A stretch of 64,000 bases of DNA from Bradyrhizobium sp. 21 (GCF_023073335.1 NZ_JADPJG010000035.1:1-64000), one strand, 5' to 3'; shown: positions 52,282 to 62,927, numbered from the stretch's first letter. The notes: generated by a model from the letters alone, not told the origin. Made by a program: numbers and translations.

Positions 52282-55260
52282 TCAGCTCAGTGCTTCGTCC
52301 AGGAACGCCTTCAGCTGCGCCTGATGCTTGGACATCAGACCAGTGGCGGTCGCGGCGGAAGCGGCGCGGCCGACATAACGCGGACGCCGGCTTACGCCGC
52401 TCACCTGGTTCAGCACCCATTCCAGATAGGGCTCGATGAAGTGCCAGGCACCCATGTTGCGGGGCTCTTCCTGGCACCACACCACTTCAGCCTTCTTGAA
52501 GCGGGACAGCTCGGCCACCAGCGCCTTCAGCGGCACCGGATAGAGCTGCTCGACGCGCATCAAATAGATGTCGTCGATGCCGCGCTTCTCGCGCTCCTCG
52601 TAGAGGTCGTAATAGACCTTGCCTGAGCAGAGCACGATGCGGCGGATCTTCTCGTCGGGGACGAGCTTGATCGCCTCGCTCGGCAGCATCTGGGCGTCAT
52701 CGTACAGGATGCGGTGGAAGGTCGTTCCCTTGGCGAGCTCCTCGAGACGCGACACCGCCCGCTTGTGACGCAGCAGCGACTTCGGCGTCATCACGATCAG
52801 CGGCTTGCGGATCTCGCGGTGCAGCTGGCGCCGCAGCACGTGGAAGTAGTTCGCCGGCGTGGTCGGGTAGACCACCTGCATGTTGTCCTCCGCGCACATC
52901 TGGAGGTAACGCTCCAGACGCGCCGAGGAATGCTCCGGTCCCTGGCCCTCATAGCCGTGCGGCAGCAGGCAGACGAGGCCCGACATGCGCAGCCATTTGC
53001 GCTCGCCCGAGGAGATGAACTGGTCGAACACGACCTGCGCACCGTTGGCGAAGTCGCCGAACTGGGCTTCCCACAGCGTCAGCGTGTTCGGCTCGGCGAG
53101 CGAATAGCCGTATTCGAAACCGAGCACCGCTTCTTCCGACAGCAGCGAGTTGATGACCTCGTAATGCCCCTGCTCGCCGAGATGATTGAACGGCGTGTAG
53201 CGGCTCTCGTCCTCCTGGTCGATCAGGACCGAGTGGCGCTGCGAGAAGGTGCCGCGCTCCGAATCCTGTCCCGACAGACGGACGTGGTGGTTTTCCCGGA
53301 GCAGCGTGCAGAACGCCAGCGCCTCGCCGGTCGCCCAGTCGATGCCCGTGCCGCCGTCGATCGCCTTGGAGCGGTTTTCGAGGAAGCGCTGGATGGTACG
53401 GTGGGCGCGGAAGCCGTCCGGCACCTTGGTGATCTTGCGGCCGATATCCTTCAGCTCGGCGATGTCGACGCCGGTGACGCCGCGCCGCGCATCTTCTTCC
53501 TGGTCGGCGATCTTGAAGCCCGCCCACTTGCCGTCGAGCCAGTCGGCCTTGTTGGGCTTGTAGCCGGAGCCGGCTTCGAGCTCGGCATCGAGCCGCGCGC
53601 GCCAGTCCGCCTTGGCCTTGTCGACCTCGCCCTCAGTCAGCACGCCTTCGCTGATCAGGCGACGGGCGTAGAGCTCCAGAGTCGTGGGGTGGGCCGCGAT
53701 CTTCTTGTACATCACCGGCTGGGTGAAAGCCGGCTCGTCGCCCTCGTTATGGCCATGCCTGCGGTAGCAGAACATGTCGATGACGACGGGCTTGTGGAAT
53801 TTCTGCCGGAACTCGGTCGCGACCTTGGCCGCGAACACCACGGCTTCCGGATCGTCGCCGTTGACGTGGAAGATCGGCGCGTCGATCATCTTCGCCACAT
53901 CCGACGGATAGGGCGAAGAACGGGAATAACGCGGATAGGTAGTGAAGCCGATCTGGTTGTTGACGATGAAGTGCACGGAGCCGCCGGTGCGGTAGCCCTT
54001 CAAATCCGACAGACCGAAGCACTCCGCAACCACACCCTGGCCGGCGAACGCGGCGTCGCCGTGCATCAGCAGCGGCATCACCGAGATGCGCTGGTCCGGC
54101 GGATCGCCGTGCTGGTCCTGCTTGGCGCGGACCTTGCCGAGCACCACGGGATCGACGATCTCGAGATGCGAGGGGTTGGCGGTCAGCGACAGATGGATGC
54201 GGTTGCCGTCGAACTCGCGGTCCGAGGAGGCGCCGAGGTGATATTTGACGTCGCCCGAGCCTTCGACCGCGTCGGGATTGGCCGAGCCGCCCTTGAATTC
54301 GTGGAACAGCGCGCGATGCGGCTTGCCCATCACCTGGGTCAGCACGTTGAGGCGGCCGCGATGCGGCATGCCGACCACGACTTCCTTCACGCCGAGATTG
54401 CCGCCGCGCTTGATGATCTGCTCGAGCGCGGGGATCAGTGATTCCGCACCGTCGAGACCGAAGCGCTTGGTGCCGGTGAACTTGGTGTCGCAGAATTTTT
54501 CAAAGCCTTCGGCTTCGACCAGCTTCATCAGGATGGCGCGGCGGCCTTCGCGGGTGAACGAGATTTCCTTGTCCGGGCCCTCGATGCGCTCCTGGATCCA
54601 GGCCTTCTGCGCGGCATTGCTGATGTGCATGAACTCGACGCCGAGCGTCTGGCAGTAGGTCCGCTCGCAGATCGCGGTGATTTCGCGCAGGCTGGCGTAT
54701 TCGAGGCCGAGCACGTGATCGAGGAAGATCTTGCGGTCGAAATCGGCTTCACTGAAGCCGTAGGTACGCGGGTCGAGTTCTTCGCGATTGCGCTGGGCTT
54801 CGATGCCGAGCGGATCGAGCTTGGCGTGGAAGTGGCCGCGCATGCGGTAGGAGCGGATCAGCATCAGCGCGCGGACCGAGTCGCGGGTGGCCTGGAGCAC
54901 GTCGGCGGAGGAGAGGCCGCCGCCCTTGTCACCACCCTTGTCAGCACCCCTGGCCTGCGCCTTGGCGGCGATCTTGGCACCGACAGCCTTTTCGACTTCG
55001 GCCCAATTGCCGTCCAGGGCGGAGGTCAAATCGTCCTGCGGGATCAGCGGCCAGTTGGCGCGCTCCCAGGACGGGCCTTCGGCGTTCTTGCTGATGTCAG
55101 CGGGCTGGTCGTTGAGGCTCTTGAAGAATTCCTGCCACTCGGCGTCGACCGAGGACGGGTCCTTCTCGTAGCGGGCGTAGATTTCGTCGATGTAGGTGGC
55201 GTTGGTGCCCTGCAAAAAGGAGGAGAGGGCAAAGGCTGCGTTCGCGTCCTGGCGAGACAT
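52282..55260 (-). CDS. sucA: 2-Oxoglutarate dehydrogenase E1 component
   Basis: A 992-residue thiamine-diphosphate enzyme. GMPHRGRLNVLTQVMGKPHR, VKYHLGASSDREFDGNRIHL, GDAAFAGQGVVAE (the TPP GDG-like region), HGHNEGDEPAFTQP and the C-terminal VVWCQEEPRNMGAWHFIEPY are all present. Full length agrees with the family. The N-terminus MSRQDANAAFALSSFLQGTN begins at 55260. It decarboxylates 2-oxoglutarate in the TCA cycle. Confidence 0.98.
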   Translation of the reverse strand: MSRQDANAAFALSSFLQGTNATYIDEIYARYEKDPSSVDAEWQEFFKSLNDQPADISKNAEGPSWERANWPLIPQDDLTSALDGNWAEVEKAVGAKIAAKAQARGADKGGDKGGGLSSADVLQATRDSVRALMLIRSYRMRGHFHAKLDPLGIEAQRNREELDPRTYGFSEADFDRKIFLDHVLGLEYASLREITAICERTYCQTLGVEFMHISNAAQKAWIQERIEGPDKEISFTREGRRAILMKLVEAEGFEKFCDTKFTGTKRFGLDGAESLIPALEQIIKRGGNLGVKEVVVGMPHRGRLNVLTQVMGKPHRALFHEFKGGSANPDAVEGSGDVKYHLGASSDREFDGNRIHLSLTANPSHLEIVDPVVLGKVRAKQDQHGDPPDQRISVMPLLMHGDAAFAGQGVVAECFGLSDLKGYRTGGSVHFIVNNQIGFTTYPRYSRSSPYPSDVAKMIDAPIFHVNGDDPEAVVFAAKVATEFRQKFHKPVVIDMFCYRRHGHNEGDEPAFTQPVMYKKIAAHPTTLELYARRLISEGVLTEGEVDKAKADWRARLDAELEAGSGYKPNKADWLDGKWAGFKIADQEEDARRGVTGVDIAELKDIGRKITKVPDGFRAHRTIQRFLENRSKAIDGGTGIDWATGEALAFCTLLRENHHVRLSGQDSERGTFSQRHSVLIDQEDESRYTPFNHLGEQGHYEVINSLLSEEAVLGFEYGYSLAEPNTLTLWEAQFGDFANGAQVVFDQFISSGERKWLRMSGLVCLLPHGYEGQGPEHSSARLERYLQMCAEDNMQVVYPTTPANYFHVLRRQLHREIRKPLIVMTPKSLLRHKRAVSRLEELAKGTTFHRILYDDAQMLPSEAIKLVPDEKIRRIVLCSGKVYYDLYEEREKRGIDDIYLMRVEQLYPVPLKALVAELSRFKKAEVVWCQEEPRNMGAWHFIEPYLEWVLNQVSGVSRRPRYVGRAASAATATGLMSKHQAQLKAFLDEALS

Positions 55261-55398
55261 ACTTGAGTTCCTGGCGATTTTTCGGTTCGCGCATAACAAA
55301 CGGCGCTGGCGTCGAGCTTCCCGGCAGAGGCTCGACGGACAGGCACCATTTACCCTATTTGCTGCGAAACTTCGCCCGGAAAAGCACGAAGAAGTGAA

Positions 55399-56283
55399 TT
55401 AGCCCTTCAATTTTTCGGCAAGCGTGTGGCCGAGGCGGGCGGGAGACGGGGACACTGTAATTCCTGCGGATTTCATCGCGTCGGTCTTGGAACCGGCGTC
55501 GCCCTTGCCGCCCGAAATGATCGCGCCGGCATGGCCCATGCGGCGGCCGGGAGGTGCGGTCACACCGGCGATAAAGCCCACCATCGGCTTCATGCGGCCG
55601 CGCTTGGCCTCGTCCTTGAGGAACTGGGCGGCGTCTTCCTCGGCCGAACCGCCGATCTCGCCGATCATGATGATCGACTCCGTCTTGGGGTCGGCCAGCA
55701 GCATTTCGAGGACGTCGATGAACTCGGTTCCCTTGACCGGGTCACCGCCGATACCGACCGCGGTGGTCTGGCCGAGGCCCTCCTGCGAGGTCTGGAACAC
55801 CGCTTCGTAAGTGAGCGTGCCGGAGCGGGAAACGATGCCGACGCTGCCGGTCTTGAAGATGTTGGCGGGCATGATGCCGATCTTGCATTCGCCGGCGGTC
55901 ATGACGCCCGGGCAGTTCGGCCCGATCAGGCGCGACTTGGAGGCGGCCAGCGAGCGCTTCACCCGCACCATGTCGATGACCGGGATACCTTCCGTGATGC
56001 AGACGATCAGCGGGATCTCGGCATCGATGGCCTCGCAGATGGCGTCCGCCGCGCCCGGCGGCGGCACGTAGATCACCGACGCATCGGCACCGGTCTTCTC
56101 ACGCGCCTCGCGCACGGTGTCGAACACCGGCAGGCCGAGATGGGTCGAGCCGCCTTTGCCCGGCGAGGTGCCGCCGACCATCTTGGTGCCATAGGCAATC
56201 GCGGCTTCGGAATGGAAGGTGCCGTTCTTGCCGGTAAAGCCCTGGCAGATGACCTTGGTGTTCTTGTCGATCAGGATGGACAT
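55399..56283 (-). CDS. sucD: Succinyl-CoA synthetase subunit alpha
   Basis: A 294-residue subunit. VICQGFTGKNGTFHSEAAIA and GTKMVGGTSPGKGGSTHLGL are the CoA-binding N-terminus. LIGPNCPGVMTAGECKIGIM follows, and the active-site histidine is in GRRMGHAGAIISGGKGDAGS. It partners with SucC to make GTP or ATP from succinyl-CoA. It is separated from sucC by a DUF1579 gene. Confidence 0.98.
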   Translation of the reverse strand: MSILIDKNTKVICQGFTGKNGTFHSEAAIAYGTKMVGGTSPGKGGSTHLGLPVFDTVREAREKTGADASVIYVPPPGAADAICEAIDAEIPLIVCITEGIPVIDMVRVKRSLAASKSRLIGPNCPGVMTAGECKIGIMPANIFKTGSVGIVSRSGTLTYEAVFQTSQEGLGQTTAVGIGGDPVKGTEFIDVLEMLLADPKTESIIMIGEIGGSAEEDAAQFLKDEAKRGRMKPMVGFIAGVTAPPGRRMGHAGAIISGGKGDAGSKTDAMKSAGITVSPSPARLGHTLAEKLKG

Positions 56284-56316
56284 GAGGTCTGCTTTCGCGA
56301 AACTAACAGTGAGAGG

Positions 56317-56796
56317 TCAGTGGATGCGGCGGTAGACGCCGGTGAGCACGTCGGCCCAGCCTTCCGCGTCCGGCGAGAACTGGATCTTCAACGAATAGGA
56401 ATTGTCGTCGATGATCTCGTAGACGTGGCGCGCATTGCCGCGGAGCGAGCCGCGCACCAGCGTCAGGGTCTTGCCGACCCACCCGCCCGAAGCGGGCGAG
56501 GGCGGCGTGTAGCCGAGCGAGTCGTACCAGAACAATTTGTAGGTCCGATCTTCGCGGTCGAAGGTGAAGATGCCATGGGTGGCGAAACTCTGCTTGCCCT
56601 CGCGCGTCTGGACGCTGTCCTGGATCAGGTAGAAGCCGTTGAGATCCATATGCGCCACGACGTGCGAGGTCGCAGTCCCGCCCTCCGTCCAGCGCGACGG
56701 AAAGACCACCTCTTCGCCATTCCATTCGCCGGCGAACGCGGCAAGACGCGCGTGCTCCGGAAGCGGGGACGATGCGGCGAGATGGTCCTGGGTCAT
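56317..56796 (-). CDS. DUF1579-family protein between sucC and sucD
   Basis: A 159-residue soluble, beta-rich protein. ARLAAFAGEWNGEEVVFPSR matches the DUF1579 opening (GxWxGxE). ATHGIFTFDREDRTYKLFWY and GWADVLTGVYRRIH match its middle and end. No catalytic residues are recognised; the fold is probably a lipocalin-like barrel. The gene begins five bases after the sucC stop and ends 33 bases before sucD, so it must be co-transcribed with them. Its role is unknown. Confidence 0.8.
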   Translation of the reverse strand: MTQDHLAASSPLPEHARLAAFAGEWNGEEVVFPSRWTEGGTATSHVVAHMDLNGFYLIQDSVQTREGKQSFATHGIFTFDREDRTYKLFWYDSLGYTPPSPASGGWVGKTLTLVRGSLRGNARHVYEIIDDNSYSLKIQFSPDAEGWADVLTGVYRRIH

Positions 56797-56800
56797 GGCC

Positions 56801-57997
<1,197 letters not shown>

Positions 57998-58162
57998 ATG
58001 GTCGCTCCCTGAACCCGCGGGCGGTGACCTCGTGGGCCCACCTCAGTCTTGTGGCTGGCATACCATATACCACAGGAACTGCAACTCGGATTCTTTGACA
58101 TCGATCTCTGGACTTGCGGACCCGGAACCCGCCCAGCCTAAATAAGGTTTGGGGGCCCCGGA

Positions 58163-58200
58163 AATGAAACCGCCGAAGACCGGTTTTCGATCTTCGGCGG
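58163..58200 (-). terminator. Intrinsic terminator after mdh
   Basis: CCGCCGAAGA (58170-58179) and TCTTCGGCGG (58191-58200) form a perfect ten-base-pair stem. On the minus strand it is followed by TTTCATTTCC. It lies 13 bases after the mdh stop, which suggests that mdh and sucC are at least partly separate units. Confidence 0.85.
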
Positions 58201-58212
58201 AGATTGCTTATC

Positions 58213-59181
58213 TTAGCGGCCGAGAAGATCGGGAGCGATCTTCTTGCAGGCGTCGACCAGGCCCTGCACCGCGCCGACCGACTTGTCGAAGGCCTCGCGG
58301 TCCTTGCCGACGAGCTCGATCTCGACGACGCGCTCGACGCCCTTGGAGCCGATCACGACGGGCACGCCAACATACATATCCTTCACGCCGTATTCGCCGT
58401 TGAGGTAGGCGGCCGAGGCCAGCACGCGCTTCTTGTCACGCAGATAGCTCTCGGCCATCGCGATCGCGGAGGCCGCGGGCGCATAGAAGGCCGAGCCGGT
58501 CTTGAGCAGGTTGACGATCTCGGCGCCGCCGTTGCGGGTGCGGTCGACGATCTCGTCGAGGCGCGCCTGCGAGGTCCAGCCCATCTTGACGAGGTCGGGC
58601 AGCGGAATGCCGGCGACGGTGGAGTACTTCACCAGCGGCACCATGGTGTCGCCATGGCCGCCGAGCACGAACGCGGTGACGTCCTCGACCGAGACGTTGA
58701 ACTCGTCGGCCAGGAAGTAGCGGAAGCGCGACGAATCCAGCACGCCGGCCATGCCGACGACCTTCTTGTGCGGCAGGCCGGAGGCCTTCTGCAGCGCCCA
58801 GACCATGGCGTCGAGCGGGTTGGTGATGCAGATGACGAAAGCGTCGGGCGCGTACTTCTTGATGCCGGCGCCGACCTGCTCCATGACCTTGAGGTTGATG
58901 GAGAGGAGGTCGTCGCGGCTCATGCCGGGCTTGCGCGGCACGCCGGCCGTCACGATGCAGACCTTGGCGTTGTCGAGCGCCTCGTAGGAGTTCGCGCCGG
59001 TATAGTGCGCGTCAAAGCCGTCGACCGGCGAGGACTGCGCGATGTCGAGCGCCTTGCCCTGCGGCACGCCCTCGGCGATGTCGAACATCACCACGTCGCC
59101 CAGCTCCTTCAGGCCGATGAGATGAGCCAGCGTTCCGCCGATCTGACCGGAGCCAATCAAAGCAATCTTGTCGCGCGCCAT
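58213..59181 (-). CDS. mdh: Malate dehydrogenase
   Basis: A 322-residue LDH-like malate dehydrogenase. IALIGSGQIGGTLAHLIGLK binds NAD, VTAGVPRKPGMSRDDLLSIN carries the substrate-binding loop and VLGGHGDTMVPLVKYSTVAG the catalytic histidine. The substrate loop arginines (RKPGMSR) indicate malate and not lactate. The start at 59181 gives MARDKIALIGSG. It sits upstream of sucC and downstream of zapE. Confidence 0.97.
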   Translation of the reverse strand: MARDKIALIGSGQIGGTLAHLIGLKELGDVVMFDIAEGVPQGKALDIAQSSPVDGFDAHYTGANSYEALDNAKVCIVTAGVPRKPGMSRDDLLSINLKVMEQVGAGIKKYAPDAFVICITNPLDAMVWALQKASGLPHKKVVGMAGVLDSSRFRYFLADEFNVSVEDVTAFVLGGHGDTMVPLVKYSTVAGIPLPDLVKMGWTSQARLDEIVDRTRNGGAEIVNLLKTGSAFYAPAASAIAMAESYLRDKKRVLASAAYLNGEYGVKDMYVGVPVVIGSKGVERVVEIELVGKDREAFDKSVGAVQGLVDACKKIAPDLLGR

Positions 59182-59308
59182 GTGAACCTGTCCTTTAGAC
59201 ACGGAAGGAGGGGAAAACTGCATGGGTGGTTATCCCTTTCGCTCCCCCCGTTCAAGTCGGGGGATGCTCAATTGTCGGGCTTGGCGATGCCTCGGGCACG
59301 CAGCCCTG

Positions 59309-59408
59309 TCATTCCCGGGCGCGACGAAAGTCGCGGGCCGGATCCATGCGCCCGATGGTGGTTATGGATTCCGGGCCTGCGCCTTCGGCGCATTCCGGAA
59401 TGACGGGC
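59309..59408. repeat. GTCATTCCCGG palindromic repeat between mdh and zapE
   Basis: Outer arms GTCATTCCCGGGC and CCGGAATGACGGG bound an inner pair GACGAAAGTCG and GCGCCTTCGGCGC. It ends six bases before the zapE stop. The element is of the same general class as those at 34656 and 40141. Confidence 0.75.
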
Positions 59409-59414
59409 TAGGAC

Positions 59415-60599
59415 TTAAGTCTCCACCAGGCCTTTGGTCGAGCCGCTTGCCGTGGAATCCTTGCGGCCGTGGGGCAGCGCCAGATAGGATTCCGAGCTCA
59501 TCTCGATCAGGCGCGACGCCGTCCGCTTGAACTCGTTGGCCTCGTTGCCTTCGTGGGCGAGATAGAGGGAGATCGGGTTGGCATCGGCCGAGGCCATCAG
59601 CTTCACGGCATTGTCATAGAGCGTGTCGATCAGCGTGATGAAACGCTTGGCCGAGTTGCGCTGGGAGACATCCATCACTGGAATATGGTCGACCAGGATG
59701 GTGTGATAGTCGTGCGCCAGCCTGAGATAGTCGGATGCCCCGAGCGGCTTCTCGCAGAGATCGGCGAACGAAAAGCGCGCAACGCCATGGGCGGAGCACG
59801 GCACGTGCAGGATGCGACCCTTGATCGAAATATCGCGCGACTTGCATTTTGCGCCGCCTGACATCTTCGACCAGGCGCGGTCGAGCGCGGTGTCCGCCTC
59901 AGTGTCTGCCGGCGTCAGCCACATCGCCACACCCTGGAGCTTTTCCAGCCGGAAGTCCGTGCGGGCGTCGAGCCGCGCGACGTCCATGTGGTCGGTGATC
60001 TGCTTGATGAAGGGCAGGAACAGCGAACGGTTCAGGCCGCCCTTGTAGAGATCGTCCGGCGCGACGTTGGAGGTTGCGACCACTACGGTGCCGAACTCGA
60101 ACAGCTTTGCGAACAGCCGGCCGAGGATCATCGCATCCGCGATGTCGGTGACGTGGAATTCGTCGAAGCAGAGCAGCCAGCTCTCTTCGAAGATGGCGTT
60201 CGCGGTCAGCGTGATGACGTCGCCATCGGCGATCTCGCCGCGCGCGATGCCCTGGCGATAGTCGTAGATGCGCTCGTGCACATCGGCCATGAATTCGTGG
60301 AAATGCGCGCGGCGCTTGTGCTCGACGGTGGAGTGCTGGAAGAACAAATCCATCAGCATGGTCTTGCCGCGACCGACCTCGCCATGGATGTAGAGCCCGC
60401 GCGGTGCCTCGTCCTTGTCGCTGCTGAACAGGCGGCTGAGCAGGCCCTGCTTGCGCGCAGGCTTGTAGCTCGCAAGCCGCTGGTCGAGCGCCGCATAGGC
60501 CTCGGCGACCTCGGCCTGCGCGGCATCGGGCTCGATCGCGCCGGAGGCGATCTGGGCCTGATAGGCCTCGCGGAATGAGGAGTTTGGCGTCGAGAGCAT
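59415..60599 (-). CDS. zapE: Cell division protein ZapE (AFG1-like ATPase)
   Basis: A 394-residue AAA-type ATPase. LYIHGEVGRGKTMLMDLFFQ is the Walker A region, LLCFDEFHVTDIADAMILGR is Walker B with the sensor, and RFSFADLCEKPLGASDYLRL is a conserved AFG1 block. ZapE associates with the Z ring and with the inner membrane. The gene is upstream of mdh, an arrangement common in alphaproteobacteria. Confidence 0.93.
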   Translation of the reverse strand: MLSTPNSSFREAYQAQIASGAIEPDAAQAEVAEAYAALDQRLASYKPARKQGLLSRLFSSDKDEAPRGLYIHGEVGRGKTMLMDLFFQHSTVEHKRRAHFHEFMADVHERIYDYRQGIARGEIADGDVITLTANAIFEESWLLCFDEFHVTDIADAMILGRLFAKLFEFGTVVVATSNVAPDDLYKGGLNRSLFLPFIKQITDHMDVARLDARTDFRLEKLQGVAMWLTPADTEADTALDRAWSKMSGGAKCKSRDISIKGRILHVPCSAHGVARFSFADLCEKPLGASDYLRLAHDYHTILVDHIPVMDVSQRNSAKRFITLIDTLYDNAVKLMASADANPISLYLAHEGNEANEFKRTASRLIEMSSESYLALPHGRKDSTASGSTKGLVET

Positions 60600-60665
60600 C
60601 GCTCTTTACCGCCAGAGATGGGCGGAAATTGCAAGCCGTCAATTGGTGCGGGGCGCTATGCATTC

Positions 60666-60802
60666 CGTGTCCCGGACGCGCTGCAGCGTGCAACGCTGCT
60701 GCGCAGAGCCGGGACCCACTGGTTCGTACGTCGATCGCGGAAAGATGGGCCCCGGCTCAGCAGTGCACCACTTCGTGGCGCACTGCGTCCGGGGCACGAG
60801 AC
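60666..60802. repeat. Dispersed CGTGTCCCGGACGCG repeat, copy 2
   Basis: Same family as 43641-43779: CGTGTCCCGGACGCGCTGCA at one end, TGCGTCCGGGGCACGAGAC at the other, and GCAGAGCCGGGACCC and GGGCCCCGGCTC inside. It ends one base before the thpR stop codon. Confidence 0.85.
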
Positions 60803-60803
60803 C

Positions 60804-61340
60804 TCACTCGCACAGCTCGTAGGCATCCTCGACGACATACGGCCCGCCACCGGTCGACGCCCGCGACGAGAACAGCACAAAACGTTCGGCCGTGAACGCC
60901 TTGCTCGGGAAGTAGCCGCGCAGCGAGAGATAGTCGGCGACGTCACGGTCGGTGGCGTCGTGCAGCCGGGCCAGCGTGACATGCGGGATGAACTTGCGGC
61001 CTTCTGGATCGAGACCGATCCGCTGCATCAAGCGCTCGAGCTCGGCCTGCAATTCCATCAGCGGCTTGCTCGGCGCGATGGTGGCGACCACCGCGCGCGG
61101 CTTGCGACCGCCAAAACTCTGCAAGCCCTGCACCTTCACCTCGAACGGCTTGCGGTCGACGCGAAACAGCATCGAGGCGATCTCGTTGGCCGACAGGCCG
61201 TCGATGTCGCCGATGAAGCGCAAGGTGACGTGATAATTTTCGGGATCGATCCAGCGGGCGCCTGGGAGGCCACCCCGCAAATTGGAAAGCGTCTGGCAGA
61301 CCTCGGCCGGAATTTCCAGACCAGTGAACAAACGCGGCAT
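60804..61340 (-). CDS. thpR: RNA 2',3'-cyclic phosphodiesterase ThpR
   Basis: A 178-residue two-histidine phosphoesterase. Both HxTx motifs are present: YHVTLRFIGD near residue 40 and FIHPHVTLARL-like KFIPHVTLARL near 125. The start MPRLFTGLEIPAEVCQTL at 61340 is the family norm. The enzyme opens 2',3'-cyclic phosphates in RNA. It stands between zapE and the arylesterase gene. Confidence 0.92.
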   Translation of the reverse strand: MPRLFTGLEIPAEVCQTLSNLRGGLPGARWIDPENYHVTLRFIGDIDGLSANEIASMLFRVDRKPFEVKVQGLQSFGGRKPRAVVATIAPSKPLMELQAELERLMQRIGLDPEGRKFIPHVTLARLHDATDRDVADYLSLRGYFPSKAFTAERFVLFSSRASTGGGPYVVEDAYELCE

Positions 61341-61513
61341 CGTTTCGCACTCCCGATGCTTGGGCATGATCCCTGGAGGAGATCATATCCAAATTTTAGA
61401 GCCGGCGACGAATCATCTGTACCCTGATTCCTATCGCACTTGTATGACTCTGCAAGTATCGCGCGCCTCACTCCGGTAAAACACTGGGAATTAGGGTTAG
61501 CGCTGCCTGCTTT

Positions 61514-62206
61514 TCATCGCCGCTGCTCGCTTATGTTGCGCAGAAATGCCTCCACCGTGGGCATGATGTTGCCGACGATGATGTCGACGCCGGCGGCGGT
61601 CGGATGAATGCCGTCGGCCTGGTTGAGCTTGGCATCGGCCGCGACACCGTCAAGAAAAAAAGAATAGAGCGGCACGTCGAATTTTTTCGCCAGATCCGGA
61701 TAAATCGAATTGAAGCGCGCGGCGTAATCCGGGCCGTAATTCGGCGGCGCCAGCATGCCGCACAGCATGACTGAAATCTTGCGCGCCTTGAGACGCTGGA
61801 TGATGTCGGTCAGCGCGGTGCGCGTCAAATCGGGATCGATGCCGCGCAGCGCGTCGTTGGCGCCAAGCTCGATGATCACACCATCGGTTCCGTCCGGGAT
61901 CGACCAGTCGAGCCGGTCACGGCCGCCGGATGTCGTGTCCCCGGACACGCCGGCATTGATCATGTCGACTTCTATGCCTTTGGCCTGCAAGGCTTTTTGA
62001 AGCTTTTTGGGGAAGGCTTCCTGGGCGGGGAGACCGAGGCCGGCGCTTAAGGAATCGCCGAGGACCACCAGCTTGATCGGTTTCGCCGCCTCGGCCCAAG
62101 CGGGATTGGCGACCGTCATCAAAGCGAACATCAACACGGCTATGTGCATGAACAATCCGTAACGCCTCTCGACCGGGCGTGCGGACTTGCCATATGACCG
62201 GACCAT
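61514..62206 (-). CDS. Secreted SGNH/GDSL arylesterase (TesA-like)
   Basis: A 230-residue exported esterase. A signal peptide (LFMHIAVLMFALMTVANPAW) with an arginine-containing front (ARPVERRYG) probably ends after AWA. LVVLGDSLSAGLGLPAQEAF has the catalytic serine, IIELGANDALRGID the asparagine block and QADGIHPTAAGVDIIV the DxxH pair. The start at 62206 overlaps the divergent ABC gene start by two bases; a start at 62149 would lack the positive front and leave 55 bases for promoters. The association with an ABC transporter and permease is as in tesA-ybbA-ybbP. Confidence 0.9.
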   Translation of the reverse strand: MVRSYGKSARPVERRYGLFMHIAVLMFALMTVANPAWAEAAKPIKLVVLGDSLSAGLGLPAQEAFPKKLQKALQAKGIEVDMINAGVSGDTTSGGRDRLDWSIPDGTDGVIIELGANDALRGIDPDLTRTALTDIIQRLKARKISVMLCGMLAPPNYGPDYAARFNSIYPDLAKKFDVPLYSFFLDGVAADAKLNQADGIHPTAAGVDIIVGNIMPTVEAFLRNISEQRR

Positions 62207-62927
62207 GGACACTCGCATCTCCTCCTCTTCGCTCGCCGGCGCCACGCCGGACACCATCGCCATCTCCAACGTCAATCTGTCATTGGGTGCGGGCGCGGCA
62301 CGCGTTCACATTCTCAAGGATATCAGCCTGCGCGTCGGCCGTAGCGAGACGATCGGCCTGATCGGCCCGTCAGGCTCGGGCAAATCCACGCTGCTGATGG
62401 TGATGGCGGGGCTGGAGCGTCCTGATAGCGGAGAGGTGGTGGTCAGCGGCACGCCTTTCAATGCCCTCGACGAGGATGCGCTGGCCCGCTTCCGCGGCCG
62501 CCACGTCGGCATCGTCTTCCAATCGTTTCACCTGATCCCGACCATGACGGCGCTGGAGAACGTCGCCGTCCCGCTCGAGCTCGCCGGCAACCCGGATGCC
62601 GCAAAGCGCGCGGCGCAGGAGCTGCAATCGGTCGGGCTCGGCGACCGCCTGCATCACTATCCGACGCAGCTCTCCGGTGGCGAGCAGCAGCGCGTGGCAC
62701 TGGCCCGCGCGCTGGCGCCCGATCCCGCGATCCTCGTTGCCGACGAGCCGACCGGCAATCTCGACGAAGCCACCGGCAAGCAGATCGTCGACCTGCTGTT
62801 CAGCAAGCATGCCGAGCGCGGCATGACCCTGGTGCTGGTCACCCACGATTCCTCGCTCGCGCATCGCTGCGATCGCGTGATCCGGCTGCGCTCCGGCCGC
62901 ATCGACACGCAGTCGGCGCCGGCATGA
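62205..62927 (+). CDS. ABC transporter ATP-binding protein (YbbA-like)
   Basis: A 240-residue ATPase of the LolD/MacB type. Walker A GPSGSGKSTLLMVMAGL, the Q-loop VFQSFHLIPTM, the signature LSGGEQQRVALARALA, Walker B ILVADEPTGNLDEATG and the switch histidine in VLVTHDSSLAHRC are all in place. Its stop overlaps the start of the permease gene (ATGA), so the two form a coupled pair. It is divergent from the TesA-like esterase, and this three-gene order matches YbbA-YbbP in other proteobacteria. Confidence 0.93.
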   Translation: MDTRISSSSLAGATPDTIAISNVNLSLGAGAARVHILKDISLRVGRSETIGLIGPSGSGKSTLLMVMAGLERPDSGEVVVSGTPFNALDEDALARFRGRHVGIVFQSFHLIPTMTALENVAVPLELAGNPDAAKRAAQELQSVGLGDRLHHYPTQLSGGEQQRVALARALAPDPAILVADEPTGNLDEATGKQIVDLLFSKHAERGMTLVLVTHDSSLAHRCDRVIRLRSGRIDTQSAPA

